A stretch of 64,000 nt of DNA from Malassezia japonica (taxonomy: Eukaryota; Basidiomycota; Malasseziomycetes; Malasseziales; Malasseziaceae): positions 1,116,001 through 1,180,000 of the forward strand of contig NC_083371.1 of NCBI RefSeq assembly GCF_029542785.1. Direction: 5' to 3'. Below, piece after piece: positions 43,904 to 53,189 of this stretch. The translations under genes and the position numbers were made by a program. Positions within the stretch are counted from its first letter, which is position 1; every line of letters begins with the position of its first letter. A model generated the notes under the pieces. The model had not been told where the DNA came from. It saw only the letters and a list, made by a program, of their open reading frames with translations, and did not search any database.

Positions 43904-45327
43904 CTATTTCCGCCGCCGACGACGATCGTTGGGATTCTTACGTCCGATGCCGAGCGACGGAAGGTCGTGGCCTGCAGGCGTGTGCTTACCGGTGAGCAGA
44001 TCGGGGAGCCAGTCGGGGTCCGCATAGCGTGCCGACAGCGAGTCCTGGCCGCGGTCGAGCGACTTTTGCAGCGCCTTTTCCTCCTTCTGCTTGCGGATGC
44101 GCACCTGCGCGACGCCGCGCTGCCACTCGGTCTGGTCTTCCCGTAGAACCGGCACGCCGGTCTTGGCGTTCTTGCTCGAGCCGCTCGCCTTGCCGCCCGA
44201 CGCACTGCCGGCGCGGGGCAGCGGCAGCGAGTAGACCGTGCCGCGGTTGCGGTACTGAAAGTTGGGCTTGAGGTGGACCTGCATCCCCTCCCCACCCTCG
44301 CCAGGCGCACTCGAGGTGACCGACGTGCGCAGGAGAGTCGCGTTGCCGCACGACGGGCAAAACTTGCGCTCGGCATCCTTGCAGATCTTGTAGCAGGCGT
44401 GGCAGCGGAGTACCCAGCTCTTTACGCGCTCAATCCGCACGCCGTCGACGCTCACTAGGCGCAGGCCCATCTGCAGGAGCACGTTTTGCACCGCAAAGTC
44501 GCCCGTCATGCACGCAACGGACAGGTTGCCGCCTTTCTTCTTGTTGCGCCTGCGGCGGCCGCTCGGCTTGTCCTCGAGCTCGGGCTGCGACTCGTCGACG
44601 ACGAGACCCAGCGCCTTGTTCTTGTGCTGTGTAATGTTTTGCGGCGTGATCCACTCGCCGCCCACCGCCTCGTCGTCCTCCTCGTCGTCCTGGGGGGGCG
44701 ATGTCGCGCGGCGTTCCGGGCGCGGCGCATCCATGCGGAAGCCGTGCTGCTCGTCAACGACCGTAAAGCCGTCGTCTGCACGGCCGCTCTCGTCCTCCGT
44801 CTTGGGCGCGCTCTGCGGGGCGCTGGACGCGCCGCGGCGCTCGGCCTTGGGGGGCGCGGGCACCGCGTCTCCCTCCTGGGCCTTTTCCTCCAGGCGCCGC
44901 GCCTCGTGCAATTGCTGGCCGGTCTTTGTGAGTAGGACGACGTACCTTGCCGCCGAGGTGCTCGCGGATGCGCCACGTCCCATGCGTCTCGACCTCGATC
45001 GCATAGGTCAGCGCCAGGACGTGCATGTCCGGCGTCGAGAGCACGGCATAGTCACCCGTCTCTTTCGCAAAGTCGATCACTGGGTAAGAAGCGCGACGTA
45101 CCTTTGCGCATTGCCTCGGCGCCCGGCTCGCGCACCTCGAGCGCAATCTGTCCGGTAGTGTGCAGGTGCTCGAGGTACTCGCGTGCGCGCACGTCGCGCA
45201 GCTCTGCGAGCACAGTCGGCGAAATATAGTACTTTTCCGCAAGCCCTGCAATCTTGGCCTGCGTCAAGAGCGGTGCCGCATCCAGCACAAGCGCCTGGAT
45301 GCCCGGCGCGCGCCCCGCTGCTGCCAT
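43904..45327 (-). CDS. NOB1: 20S pre-rRNA endonuclease Nob1
   Basis: Protein of 459 aa from exons 45327-45102, 45079-44946 and 44923-43904, with two 22-nt introns. There is an N-terminal PIN domain (LVLDAAPLL, then DFAKETGDYAVLSTPDMHVLALTYAIEVE). A Lys/Arg-rich RRRRNKKKGG patch and SVACMTGDFAVQNVLLQMGL follow, then a zinc ribbon RCHACYKIC with FCPSCGN. The C-terminus ends NPNDRRRRRK. It cleaves 20S pre-rRNA to 18S in the cytoplasm. It is divergent from the J-protein gene with 38 bp between. One acceptor is AAAG rather than CAG. Confidence 0.94.
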
Positions 45328-45365
45328 CGTTGGGAAAAAAAAGTGGCGTTCCTCCTCCACCCATC

Positions 45366-46055
45366 ATGCGACGCAGCGGGCCGTGGCGGCCGGCGGCGGT
45401 GGTTGCGCCGCTGCGCGCGCGCGCATTCCATGCGAGCGCGGCGCGGTGCGAAGAGGATCTATACCAGGTGCTTGAGCTGCAGCGCGGTGCATCCAAGGCC
45501 CAGATCAAGAACCAGTTCTACAAGCTATCGAAGAAATACCATCCCGACGTGAGCAAGTCGGAGGAGGGCAAGCAGCTCTTTCAGCGCGTAAGCGAGGCGT
45601 ACGCGACGCTTGGAAACGACCGCAAGCGCCGCGAGTACGACCAGCAGCTCGCGGTGCGCAGCCACTCTGCCGGGGCGTCTGCATCCGCGCCGACGTATGA
45701 CCCCGGGGAGAATATGCGGCGGCGGGCCACGGCGAACTACGCGTGGGCTTACCGCCAGCGCACCGCCAAGACGCACACGTCCGACTATGCGCCCAAGCCG
45801 CCGCCGCAGTCGCCCGGCAACGCGTCGCACCTCTTTACCAAGATGGCTGAGCGCGAGTCGCGCCGTGAATTCGCGCGGCAGAAAGCAGGAACGAGTGGCG
45901 TGTACGGCAATCCCGATACCTTTCGCGTCTGGAGCCAAAAGCGCTGGAGCCAGGAAGAGCACCAAGCCGAGATGATGTCCCCGTTCCTGCGCTTTGTCCA
46001 AGTCGCGGCCGTGATGGGCGGCGCGGTGTGGCTCTCCAACAAATTGCTCTCGTAG
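45366..46055 (+). CDS. Mitochondrial-type J-domain protein
   Basis: Single exon of 229 aa. The first 27 residues (MRRSGPWRPAAVVAPLRARA) form an Arg/Ala-rich presequence. A J domain follows, with LYQVLELQRGASKAQIKNQF, HPD in KYHPDVSK and a closing DRKRREYDQQL. A C-terminal membrane helix (RFVQVAAVMGGAVWLSNKLL) ends the protein. There is no Gly/Phe or zinc region, so it is a class C J-protein, probably anchored in the inner mitochondrial membrane as an Hsp70 co-chaperone. The partner is unknown. Confidence 0.85.
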   Translation: MRRSGPWRPAAVVAPLRARAFHASAARCEEDLYQVLELQRGASKAQIKNQFYKLSKKYHPDVSKSEEGKQLFQRVSEAYATLGNDRKRREYDQQLAVRSHSAGASASAPTYDPGENMRRRATANYAWAYRQRTAKTHTSDYAPKPPPQSPGNASHLFTKMAERESRREFARQKAGTSGVYGNPDTFRVWSQKRWSQEEHQAEMMSPFLRFVQVAAVMGGAVWLSNKLLS

Positions 46056-46081
46056 CCTGTACGTACGTCGCATAAAATACA

Positions 46082-49000
46082 CTATCTACGTCCGTTGCCC
46101 GACAGGCTGCGCAGCACCCCCTCATCGGTCAGGCCACGCAGCACCGACTCGTCCTTCGCAGTGAGCTGGTCCTTGACCTCGCGGCCGTGCTCACGCTGCA
46201 TGCGCTGGCGGCTGCCCGGGCTCGGCGGGCGCGGCTTGAGGCGCTGCGCCTCCTCGAGCGAAATCGTCGGGTTGCTGTACGACGAGATGACGGGCTGCGA
46301 GTGGTCGCGGTCGATCGACGCCTTCATCATGCCCTTCATCCAGTTGCGCAGCATCACGGGGTCGTCCAAACTAAAGAAGTGGGGGCGATCAGACTCGTGC
46401 ACAATCTTGAAGCCGTAGCGGCCCAGGCTCGTGCTCTCGTCGGCCACCACCTTGTAGCCGCGCATGTTGATGTGACTCTTGACTTTTTCGGCCGCAGGGT
46501 CGCGCAGGATAATGAGGTCGCTGCCTTTGAGCGCAATGTAGCGCGAGTTCCACGTGTTGTAGCGCTCGCCTTTCTTCTTGATCCAGCCTTGCATCTCGAC
46601 CGGCGCAATCTTGTGCAGGACGAGGGTGGAGGCCTCCGAGCCCTTGGCGGGCACCGCGGGGGGGCCCGACGCCACCGGCATAATCGTCTGCGGCTCGGGC
46701 TTGTCGCTCGCCGCGCTCGCCGCGCCAGCGGCACCGGCACCGACGCCAGCACCGACACCGGCACCGACGCCGGCACCGACGGCGGGCGCCGAGTAGTTCG
46801 CATTGCTCGTCGGCAGCGAGATCTGCGCCTTGTTCGGCACAACGCTCGTACGGTGCGAACGTGCATCGTCCTCCGGCTCGCGCGGCGCTTTGCGGGGGCC
46901 AAAGATGCCCCGGCCGGGAAGGTGCAGACGCCGTGACGAGGTCGACGGCTCACGCGCAGGGCTCGGCGCAGAGACCGGCTCGGGCGCGGGCGGCTGCACC
47001 GGGCGGCGCTCGGGCGCGGGCGGCGCAGGCGCAGGGGGGTCGACAACGGCGCAGGCGCACGCTCGGCACGCGGCGCGCTCACCACCGGCACCGGCGCAAT
47101 GCTCGGCGAAGTGCTCGGCGCGGCGCTCGGCTCCACCGAGCGGATCGTCGCGGGGGGTTCGACAGGCTGCGCTTCGCGGTCCACCGCGGGTGCAAGGCCA
47201 GCAGGCGGCGCAAGACCGAACGACGAGCCCGCCCAGTACGCCGGCGCAGGCGAGATGGGCGTCTCGACCTTGCTCGGCACCTTGGGGCCGACCGGCGAGG
47301 CCGAGGCGGGGCCGCCGAGGCCAAAGACGCTCCACTCGGGCTGCGACGTGGGCGTGTCGCGCACCGACGTCGCGCCGGTCGCAAACGTAGACGGCGGGGG
47401 CGTCGAGAAGGGCGCCGAGGCAGGCGTCGAGAGCGGCGCCGAGAACGGCGGCGACTGCGTCGCAGGCGCGGCGGCAGGGGAAGCGGCAGGCGCGGCGGCG
47501 GGAGAAGCGGCAGGCGCGGCGACAGGCGCTGCAACTGGCACAGACACGCCGCTGCCGGCCTGCTCGCGCAGCTCCTTGATGCCGTTGGCCAGGTGGAAGC
47601 GGCGGCCAAAGGCCACAATATCGATTTCTTTCAAGAGGTTAATGTCCATGGCCAGCAGCGCATCGCCGCTGATCTCGTGCTCGGCGAGCTTCTCAATCGT
47701 GGGCTGGTCGTAGTTCTTTGAGCGCGCCCAGGCAAGGACCTCGTCGACACTCCACGTCTCCGGGTTCTTGGCCGAGGGCGTCGAGAGCGCCGGCGACGTC
47801 GGCGCCGTCTCGGAAATAAGGGGCGAGGTGGACTGCTCAGGCTGCGACGCGTGCAGCAGCTCGGGCTGCGTGGCCGATGGCGCCGCCTTGGCCTCGGGCT
47901 CGGGCGCGCTCGCCGGCGTCTGCCACGGGAGGCTGGTCGGCGCAGCCGGCGCCGACGGCACCGCAGGCACCGACCGCACGGCAGGCACCGACGGCGTCGG
48001 GACCGCGGCGACGGCGGGCACGACAGGCACCGACTCGGTCGGCGGCACCTCGGTGGCTGGGGCAAGCGTCTCGGTCGGCACAGGAGGCACCTCGCGCGTT
48101 GCGGCGGGCACATCGGCGGGCACGTCGGCGCTCGGCGCCTTGAGCGGCTCTGTGGCCGCGTCCGGCACCTGCTGCGGCGCCTCGGCGATCGGCGCCGCGG
48201 GCGCTTCGCGCATGCTCGGCTCCGAGACAAAGCCGCCCGGGAGGCTCAGTTCTTCCTCGGCCTGCATTACGGCGGGCGCTGCATGCTCCGGGGCACTGTA
48301 CGCCTCGGGCGCCGCCGGGCTCGTTTCCTTGGTGAGGCCGACTGCCGCGCCGACGGCGGCCGCGGGCACGGCGGCCGCGGCCGCGACCGAGCCCAGCACG
48401 CTCGGCGTGGTGGTGGCCGCCTGCGACTCGGTGGGCTTGGTCGCCTCGAGCTGCTGGAGCGCCTCGCGGCGGTGCGAGTCGTCGGCGGCGGCGGCGGGCT
48501 CTGCCGCGCCGCTTTCAGCGTCCTGCTCGTCCTCGCTCTCGTCGCTCATTTCGAGGTAAGCTAACGGCGTGACGCCCGGCGTCGTGCCGAGGCTGATGTG
48601 ACGCATGTTGAGGCTGTTGGCATTGGCGTCGCGCGAGAGGTCCGAGTCGCCGAGGCCGGCAGCAGCGGACCACGGCCCTGGCTGCTCCTGCTGTGCGGCG
48701 AGCGCGAGGCTCTTTTGTGCGTTCTTGGCGAGCGCCTCGCGTGCCGCGGCGCGTGCAGCAAAGTCGTGCTCGCCGTCCTCGTCCTCGTCGAGGTCTGCGT
48801 CGGTGGCCTGCGAGCCCGCGTCCGACTGCCGGCCCTCTTTGGTGTGGAGCTCCGTGATCGCATTATCAATATCCGCCATCGTCGATCGCATCACTCCCGG
48901 CTCGGCTTCTTTCGTCGGCGCAGCGCTGGCCGATGCGCCGCCGCCGAGCACGGCGGCGCCCGCGCTCGGCGCCTCCTGCTTCGGCTCGGCCGGCGCGGCA

Positions 49001-49242
49001 TTTTGCGCATTCGCGGCGCCGTCCAGCATGGTCTGCGCCGCGGCCTGGTCGTAGGTGGTGTAGGAAAAAGGAAAGAGGCCCGTCTCGCCGCGCACGTTGG
49101 TGCCCTGGAACCAGCCGTCGCCGTACGCGTCGTCTTTCTCCACGACGAGGACGCGCTCGCCTACCTTAAAGCTCACTTCATCGGGGTTCTCTGCATCGAA
49201 GTTGTACAATGCGTACACGTATTCCCCCGGATGCGTGCTCAT
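46082..49242 (-). CDS. BOI1: Boi1/Boi2-type SH3-SAM-PH polarity protein, frame break
   Basis: A protein of about 1050 aa in two frames. Domains in order: SH3 (YVYALYNFDAENPDEVSFKV, FPFSYT; residues 6-60), long Ala/Pro/Ser-rich linkers with VPxVPA repeats, SAM (WSVDEVLAWARSKNYDQP onward, about residue 495-560), then a C-terminal PH domain (VEMQGWIKKKGERYNTWNSR). This is the Boi1/Boi2/Pob1 layout, which organises Cdc42 and formin-driven polar growth. The frame shifts between SAM and PH at a G6 run (47034-47039 on the plus strand). One extra base would restore it. An assembly error is the simplest reading; an 89-nt intron would also fit but lacks a branch motif. Confidence 0.82.
46731..46780. 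repeat. Short tandem repeat coding Gly-Ala-Gly-Val
   Basis: Imperfect 12-bp units encode a VGAGVGAGVGAG run in the linker before the PH domain of the Boi-like protein. This is a likely length-variable minisatellite. Confidence 0.6.
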
Positions 49243-49351
49243 CGTAAGATCCGCGTCGTGTCCGCGGCGCAGGAGCGGCGGTCTTCTGTGCGCTGCGCTC
49301 CCGGTGACACGTGGCACAGGCAATCGGGCCAATAAAATAGCGAGCTACGTC

Positions 49352-50501
49352 TTAAATGACAAAGAGCAGGTTCATGTCGATGGGGTGCGACGCGCTCATC
49401 TGCGGCTTCTGCGAGTACTTCATCGCGAGAGCGTCGCTGGATTAGTGGGGATACGTACCGTGTAGCGTTCAGTAGCTGGAGGTACGAGAGCTGCGAGTAC
49501 TCGTTGAGCACCTTGATAAACGCCCAGCTCATCGCGCCGGTCGCACGGCCAGCCTCGGTCGCGTCCGCCGACGTCTGGCTGTCTTTGCAGCCGGAAAGCA
49601 TGATGACGTCTGCACCAGACGAGCGCGTCTGGCGCGTGTACTCGGCCGCGCCGCTGCCGGTCGTCGCCGACTTGAAGGTGGACATCAGGCCAGAGACCAC
49701 GCCGCCGATATCGCCGCGCGCATAATCCATCGCGGCGCCGAGGATGCCTTTGCCGACGTTCATCGAGATGTTGGTCTCTTTGATGTTGCCCGAGGTCGAG
49801 TAGACGTACGGCAGGTCGAGCGCAGTACCGGAATGGCACGAGTCAAAGAGCGCCGTCAGACGGCAGCCGATGGGGAGCGGGCGCACGAGGCGCGCGTGCA
49901 GCTCGTCGTCGGGCATCTGGCCAGTCATGTTGTAGTCAAGCGGGAGGATCGTCTCATTGTACCCGTCCTCCTCGTCGCCCTCGACCGCACGCTCCTGACC
50001 ACCATGGCCAGAGTAGTGGAAGAAGAGCGCGTCGCCTTGCTGCGCGCCGGCCACGAGCCACTGCATCGCCGCCACAATGTTGGCGCGCGTCGGCACCGAC
50101 TTGGGGTGCACGCCCGGCTCGTCCGTAAGGAGCACCATGTCGTCGTGCTTGTAGCCAGCGTAGCGGTGGATAAAGTCGGCCATGTTGTGCACGTCGTTCC
50201 AGCAGCCACGCAGCGCACTGTTCATACCGGCATAGTTAATACCAATCAGCAGCGCCTTACGCTTGCCTTGCATCGACGAGTACTCGTAGTGCATGTTGCC
50301 GTTCATCACACCACCCTGGGGGTTCGCGTGGACCATCATGTTGTTGTACTGGGGGGGGGCACCGCCGCCCGCCTGCATATGGTAGCTCGTGGGGGGGCCA
50401 CCATAGCCCTGAGGAGGACCGTAGCCTTGGGGGGCGTAGCCCTGAGGGGGTCCGTAGCCCTGGGGGGCATAGCCTTGCGGGGGGCCGTAGTTGTTGTACA
50501 T
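49352..50501 (-). CDS. MCA1: Metacaspase (MCA1/YCA1 type I)
   Basis: Protein of 375 aa from exons 50501-49459 and 49436-49352, with a 22-nt intron. The N-terminal 50 residues are Gln/Pro/Gly/Tyr-rich repeats (YGPPQGYAPQ). The caspase fold follows: KRKALLIGINY, catalytic His166 in YSGHGGQ and catalytic Cys222 in DSCHSGTALDLPY. The last exon restores the standard end (RDALAMKYSQKPQMSASHPI). It is an Arg/Lys-specific cysteine protease involved in stress, protein quality control and cell death. The ATG at 50501 is preferred, because the upstream frame starts with GTG. It is divergent from cofactor C with 39 bp between, containing CACGTG. Confidence 0.94.
50391..50489. repeat. Imperfect repeats coding YGPPQGYAPQ
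   Basis: Three imperfect units encode the prion-like N-terminus of the metacaspase, with long G runs on the plus strand. They are coding and not a CRISPR array. Confidence 0.7.
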
Positions 50502-50540
50502 GGCGCTGGTGCAAGCCGCATTGGCACGTGGCACTTGGTC

Positions 50541-51377
50541 ATGGCCAATGCGTCGGACGCCGCCGCGTTCTTTGCGCGGTTTCCCGCGCAGCTCGCACGT
50601 ACGTTATGTGGCTTATGTAGATGTGCACTCACTTGTAGAGGAGGCTGGGGGGGGCGGTCCGATGCGGCGGTCGACGCGCTGGGCGAGGCGCGCCGCGCGC
50701 TGCAGACAGCCGCGCCACGGTTGCCGCCGCACGACCTGCAAAAGTACGAGCAGGAGCTGCAGGCGATCCAGCGCGAGCTCGCCGAAAAGGGGCAGCGCGC
50801 GCGCGGGGCATTCCAGTTTCGTCGGAGGGCGCAGCGCGCGCCTGCCGCGGCCGCGGCGCCGGCCGCGGCCACGACGCCTTCCACGCCCCGCACGCGCGAC
50901 GCGTGGCTCGGTACGGCAGAGCTCGGCACGGGCGGCGTCGTGGCGGCGCACCTCGACGGGTGCATCGTCGACCTGCGCACGGCAGACGTCTCGGCGCTGC
51001 ACCTCCATCACGCACAGAATACCCTCGTGCTGCTCGGCGACGTGTCGAGCAGCATTCTCCTCGAGCACTGCACGCGTTGCATCGTCGTCGGCTCGGTGGG
51101 CCAGTGCCGTGTATTTGAAGTGCGTGCAAGCGCCCTCCTCGTCGACACGAGCTCGGTCGTGACGCTCGAGGCGTGCGATGCGATCCAGATCGGGGGGCGC
51201 GTCGCGCCCGCGCCCGCGCTGCGCGTACAAGACTTTGGCGACGCGTTTGGCGGCCATGCGCACTGGCGCGCCGTCGACCCCGCCGTGTACAGTGGGATGG
51301 CGCGCGCGCTCGCGGCGCTCAATCCACACGCGGACCCGCCGCACGTAGCGCCTTTTCACGCACTCTTTGCTCTCTAG
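50541..51377 (+). CDS. TBCC: Tubulin-folding cofactor C, frame break
   Basis: Exon 1 (50541-50598) encodes MANASDAAAFFARFPAQLA. A 22-nt intron (50599-50620) follows, then exon 2 to 51377. The N-terminal spectrin-like region includes LPPHDLQKYEQELQAIQREL. The C-terminal TBCC beta-helix has VSALHLHHAQNTLVLLGDV, SSSILLEHCTRC and VGQCRVFEV, where QCR fits the Q-x-R arginine-finger motif of the beta-tubulin GAP. The reading frame shifts at a G8 run (50647-50654). One extra G gives a continuous frame. An alternative 42-nt intron ending TAGAG would also fit without an error. Its stop codon directly abuts the stop of the ubiquitin protease. Confidence 0.72.
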   Translation: MANASDAAAFFARFPAQLARTLCGLCRCALTCRGGWGGRSDAAVDALGEARRALQTAAPRLPPHDLQKYEQELQAIQRELAEKGQRARGAFQFRRRAQRAPAAAAAPAAATTPSTPRTRDAWLGTAELGTGGVVAAHLDGCIVDLRTADVSALHLHHAQNTLVLLGDVSSSILLEHCTRCIVVGSVGQCRVFEVRASALLVDTSSVVTLEACDAIQIGGRVAPAPALRVQDFGDAFGGHAHWRAVDPAVYSGMARALAALNPHADPPHVAPFHALFAL

Positions 51378-53114
51378 CTATGTACGTGGCGCGAGTGCCA
51401 TTCGCCGCTTCTTGCGCTTCTTCAGCTCGCGCCGTGTCTTGGCCGAGTCGGCCGGCGGCAGCGCGGGCAGCTCCATGTCGACGCTCGCCTCGTCCGAGCT
51501 GTCGCTGGTCTGCGTTCGCCGGCTCTTGACGAGGCTTTCGTACGCGCCCCGCTCGAGCGGCTCGCCAATCGCGTCGTCGTCCAGCGACAGCGCACGCTCC
51601 TTGCGCTTCTTGCGCTTTTCTGGCGAGAGCACCTTGCGCTTCTCGGGCGAAGCCGAGAGGCGCGCGGCCTTTTCGGGCGACGCGAGCGGCGCGAGCGACG
51701 CGGTGACGACGTCCAGCGCGACCGGCTCGCGCACGTAAAAGAGAAGGTAGGCGCTCGGGTCGTCGACCGGGCAGTGCGACAGGCGCGTCACGTACGAGTC
51801 GTCCATGCGCATCCACTGGCCATCCGGCGCACGGACACTTGCGACATAGTGCCCCACGTTCGGCCCGCTGCCAAAGTGGTGCACGATCGCATAGAGGCGG
51901 TACTGCTGCGCGGCGCCAGCCGTGCTCAAAGACGCGTCGTCTGCGCCAAAGCCTTTCGTGCGCTCGCTCATGTACTTGCCGAGGTGCAGACGCTCACCGT
52001 ACGACACCGGGCGGTTGATCTTGTTGCCAAAGATGCCGAAACGCTTGAGGTGCACCGTGAGCGCCATCGGCGCGGCGTCGATGCTGAAGCGCTTCGTCGC
52101 GTCGACACGCTTCTTGCAGCTGTCGCACTTGTACTTTTCCGTGCCGCTCAGCGACTCGGGCGCAGTAAACGCGTCGAGCGCCTGCTTCACGCTGTTGATG
52201 CCTTTTCTCACGTCCAGGCTCAGATCCATGATCGGGTCAAAGGTGTCCGAGTTGTAGCGGCAGCTGTGGCAGCTCACGCGGCTGCGCAGGCGCCCGCCAA
52301 AGATGGACTGCACCAGCGTCGTGGCGAGCAGCGGATCGTCGTGACGCAGCTTCTCGGTCGCGAAGCAGGTGCTCGCCTGCTGCATCGCCTCGAGCAGCAG
52401 ACGCAGGTACTCGTGCGCGTCCTCCTGGCGCCCTGGCCGCAGCGGCTTGGCAAACTTGCGCAGGTGCTGGATAAACTGCGCCGGCGTGCAGCTTCCTCCT
52501 TGCCACGCGCGCTCAAAGAACTCTTTCAGGGCAGCGACTGTGTTGAACATGTTGGCAGCCTTGGTCGCCTGCTTGGACGTGTGCGGCACGCCAAAGCGCC
52601 CAAGGAGCGTCGGCAGGCTCTGGGTGAGCAGCGCCGAAGCGAGCGGCGGCGTGTGCAGCAGCGCCTGCATCACGCTGTTCAAATAGCAAGTGTTTCCGCG
52701 GTTGTGCAAGCCTGCGGCGCGCATCTGCGCGCGGGGAAAGCGTGCCACGAGACGCGGCGTGTAGAGGCTTTGCGCGCTCGACACTGGCGCCGCCTCTTTT
52801 TCCTCCTCCTCGGCCTCTTCGGTGTACGAGGCGCGGGGGCGGGCACGCTCGGTAGGCGCCAAATCATTCACGATCTCGTATCGCGCAGCACGCGCCGCCT
52901 CGAGGCTCATGCCCGCCTTGAGCTCCTCGCGCTGGGAGCCCACAAAGCGTACCGGGTCGTCCAGCAGCGTCTTGAGCAGCGCGCCGGGCTTGATCGCCTC
53001 CTCGACGCCACTATCGGATGAACGCTTCGCGGCACGGACCTGGGCGCGGACACTGGACGCGCGGCTTCCGCTCGCGGCCCCTTTCGCCCGCCCGTAGTGC
53101 ACCACTTGCGCCAT
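51378..53114 (-). CDS. Ubiquitin carboxyl-terminal hydrolase, USP36/Ubp10-like
   Basis: Single exon of 578 aa. The Cys box GLHNRGNTCYLNSVMQ has catalytic Cys143. Then QEDAHEYLRLLLEAMQ, zinc-type CxxC pairs (CHSCR and CDSCKKR), LTVHLKRF, and the His box FGSGPNVGHYVASVR with DDSYVT. The C-terminus is Lys/Arg-rich (KRKKRKERALSLD and a terminal KKRKKRR), suggesting nuclear or nucleolar location. Residue order resembles USP36 or USP17/42 and yeast Ubp10, which deubiquitinates histone H2B and nucleolar proteins. The exact orthology is not certain. Confidence 0.88.
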   Translation of the reverse strand: MAQVVHYGRAKGAASGSRASSVRAQVRAAKRSSDSGVEEAIKPGALLKTLLDDPVRFVGSQREELKAGMSLEAARAARYEIVNDLAPTERARPRASYTEEAEEEEKEAAPVSSAQSLYTPRLVARFPRAQMRAAGLHNRGNTCYLNSVMQALLHTPPLASALLTQSLPTLLGRFGVPHTSKQATKAANMFNTVAALKEFFERAWQGGSCTPAQFIQHLRKFAKPLRPGRQEDAHEYLRLLLEAMQQASTCFATEKLRHDDPLLATTLVQSIFGGRLRSRVSCHSCRYNSDTFDPIMDLSLDVRKGINSVKQALDAFTAPESLSGTEKYKCDSCKKRVDATKRFSIDAAPMALTVHLKRFGIFGNKINRPVSYGERLHLGKYMSERTKGFGADDASLSTAGAAQQYRLYAIVHHFGSGPNVGHYVASVRAPDGQWMRMDDSYVTRLSHCPVDDPSAYLLFYVREPVALDVVTASLAPLASPEKAARLSASPEKRKVLSPEKRKKRKERALSLDDDAIGEPLERGAYESLVKSRRTQTSDSSDEASVDMELPALPPADSAKTRRELKKRKKRRMALAPRT

Positions 53115-53189
53115 AAACGTTGGTTAAAAGAGTTTTTTTTCCCTCAGCCGCTGAGTCAGCGTCTCCCGCGCTTGGACCAGGACGTGAGG

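Noticed and set aside
47000..47110. An 89-nt intron in the Boi-like gene starting at GTGAGC and ending GTGCAG
   Set aside because: It restores the frame, but there is no CTNAC branch motif and it would be far longer than any other intron here. A one-base error in the G6 run is simpler.
50391..50489. Repeated units that resemble a short direct-repeat array
   Set aside because: They encode the in-frame YGPPQGY repeats of the metacaspase. Units are unequal and have no spacers.
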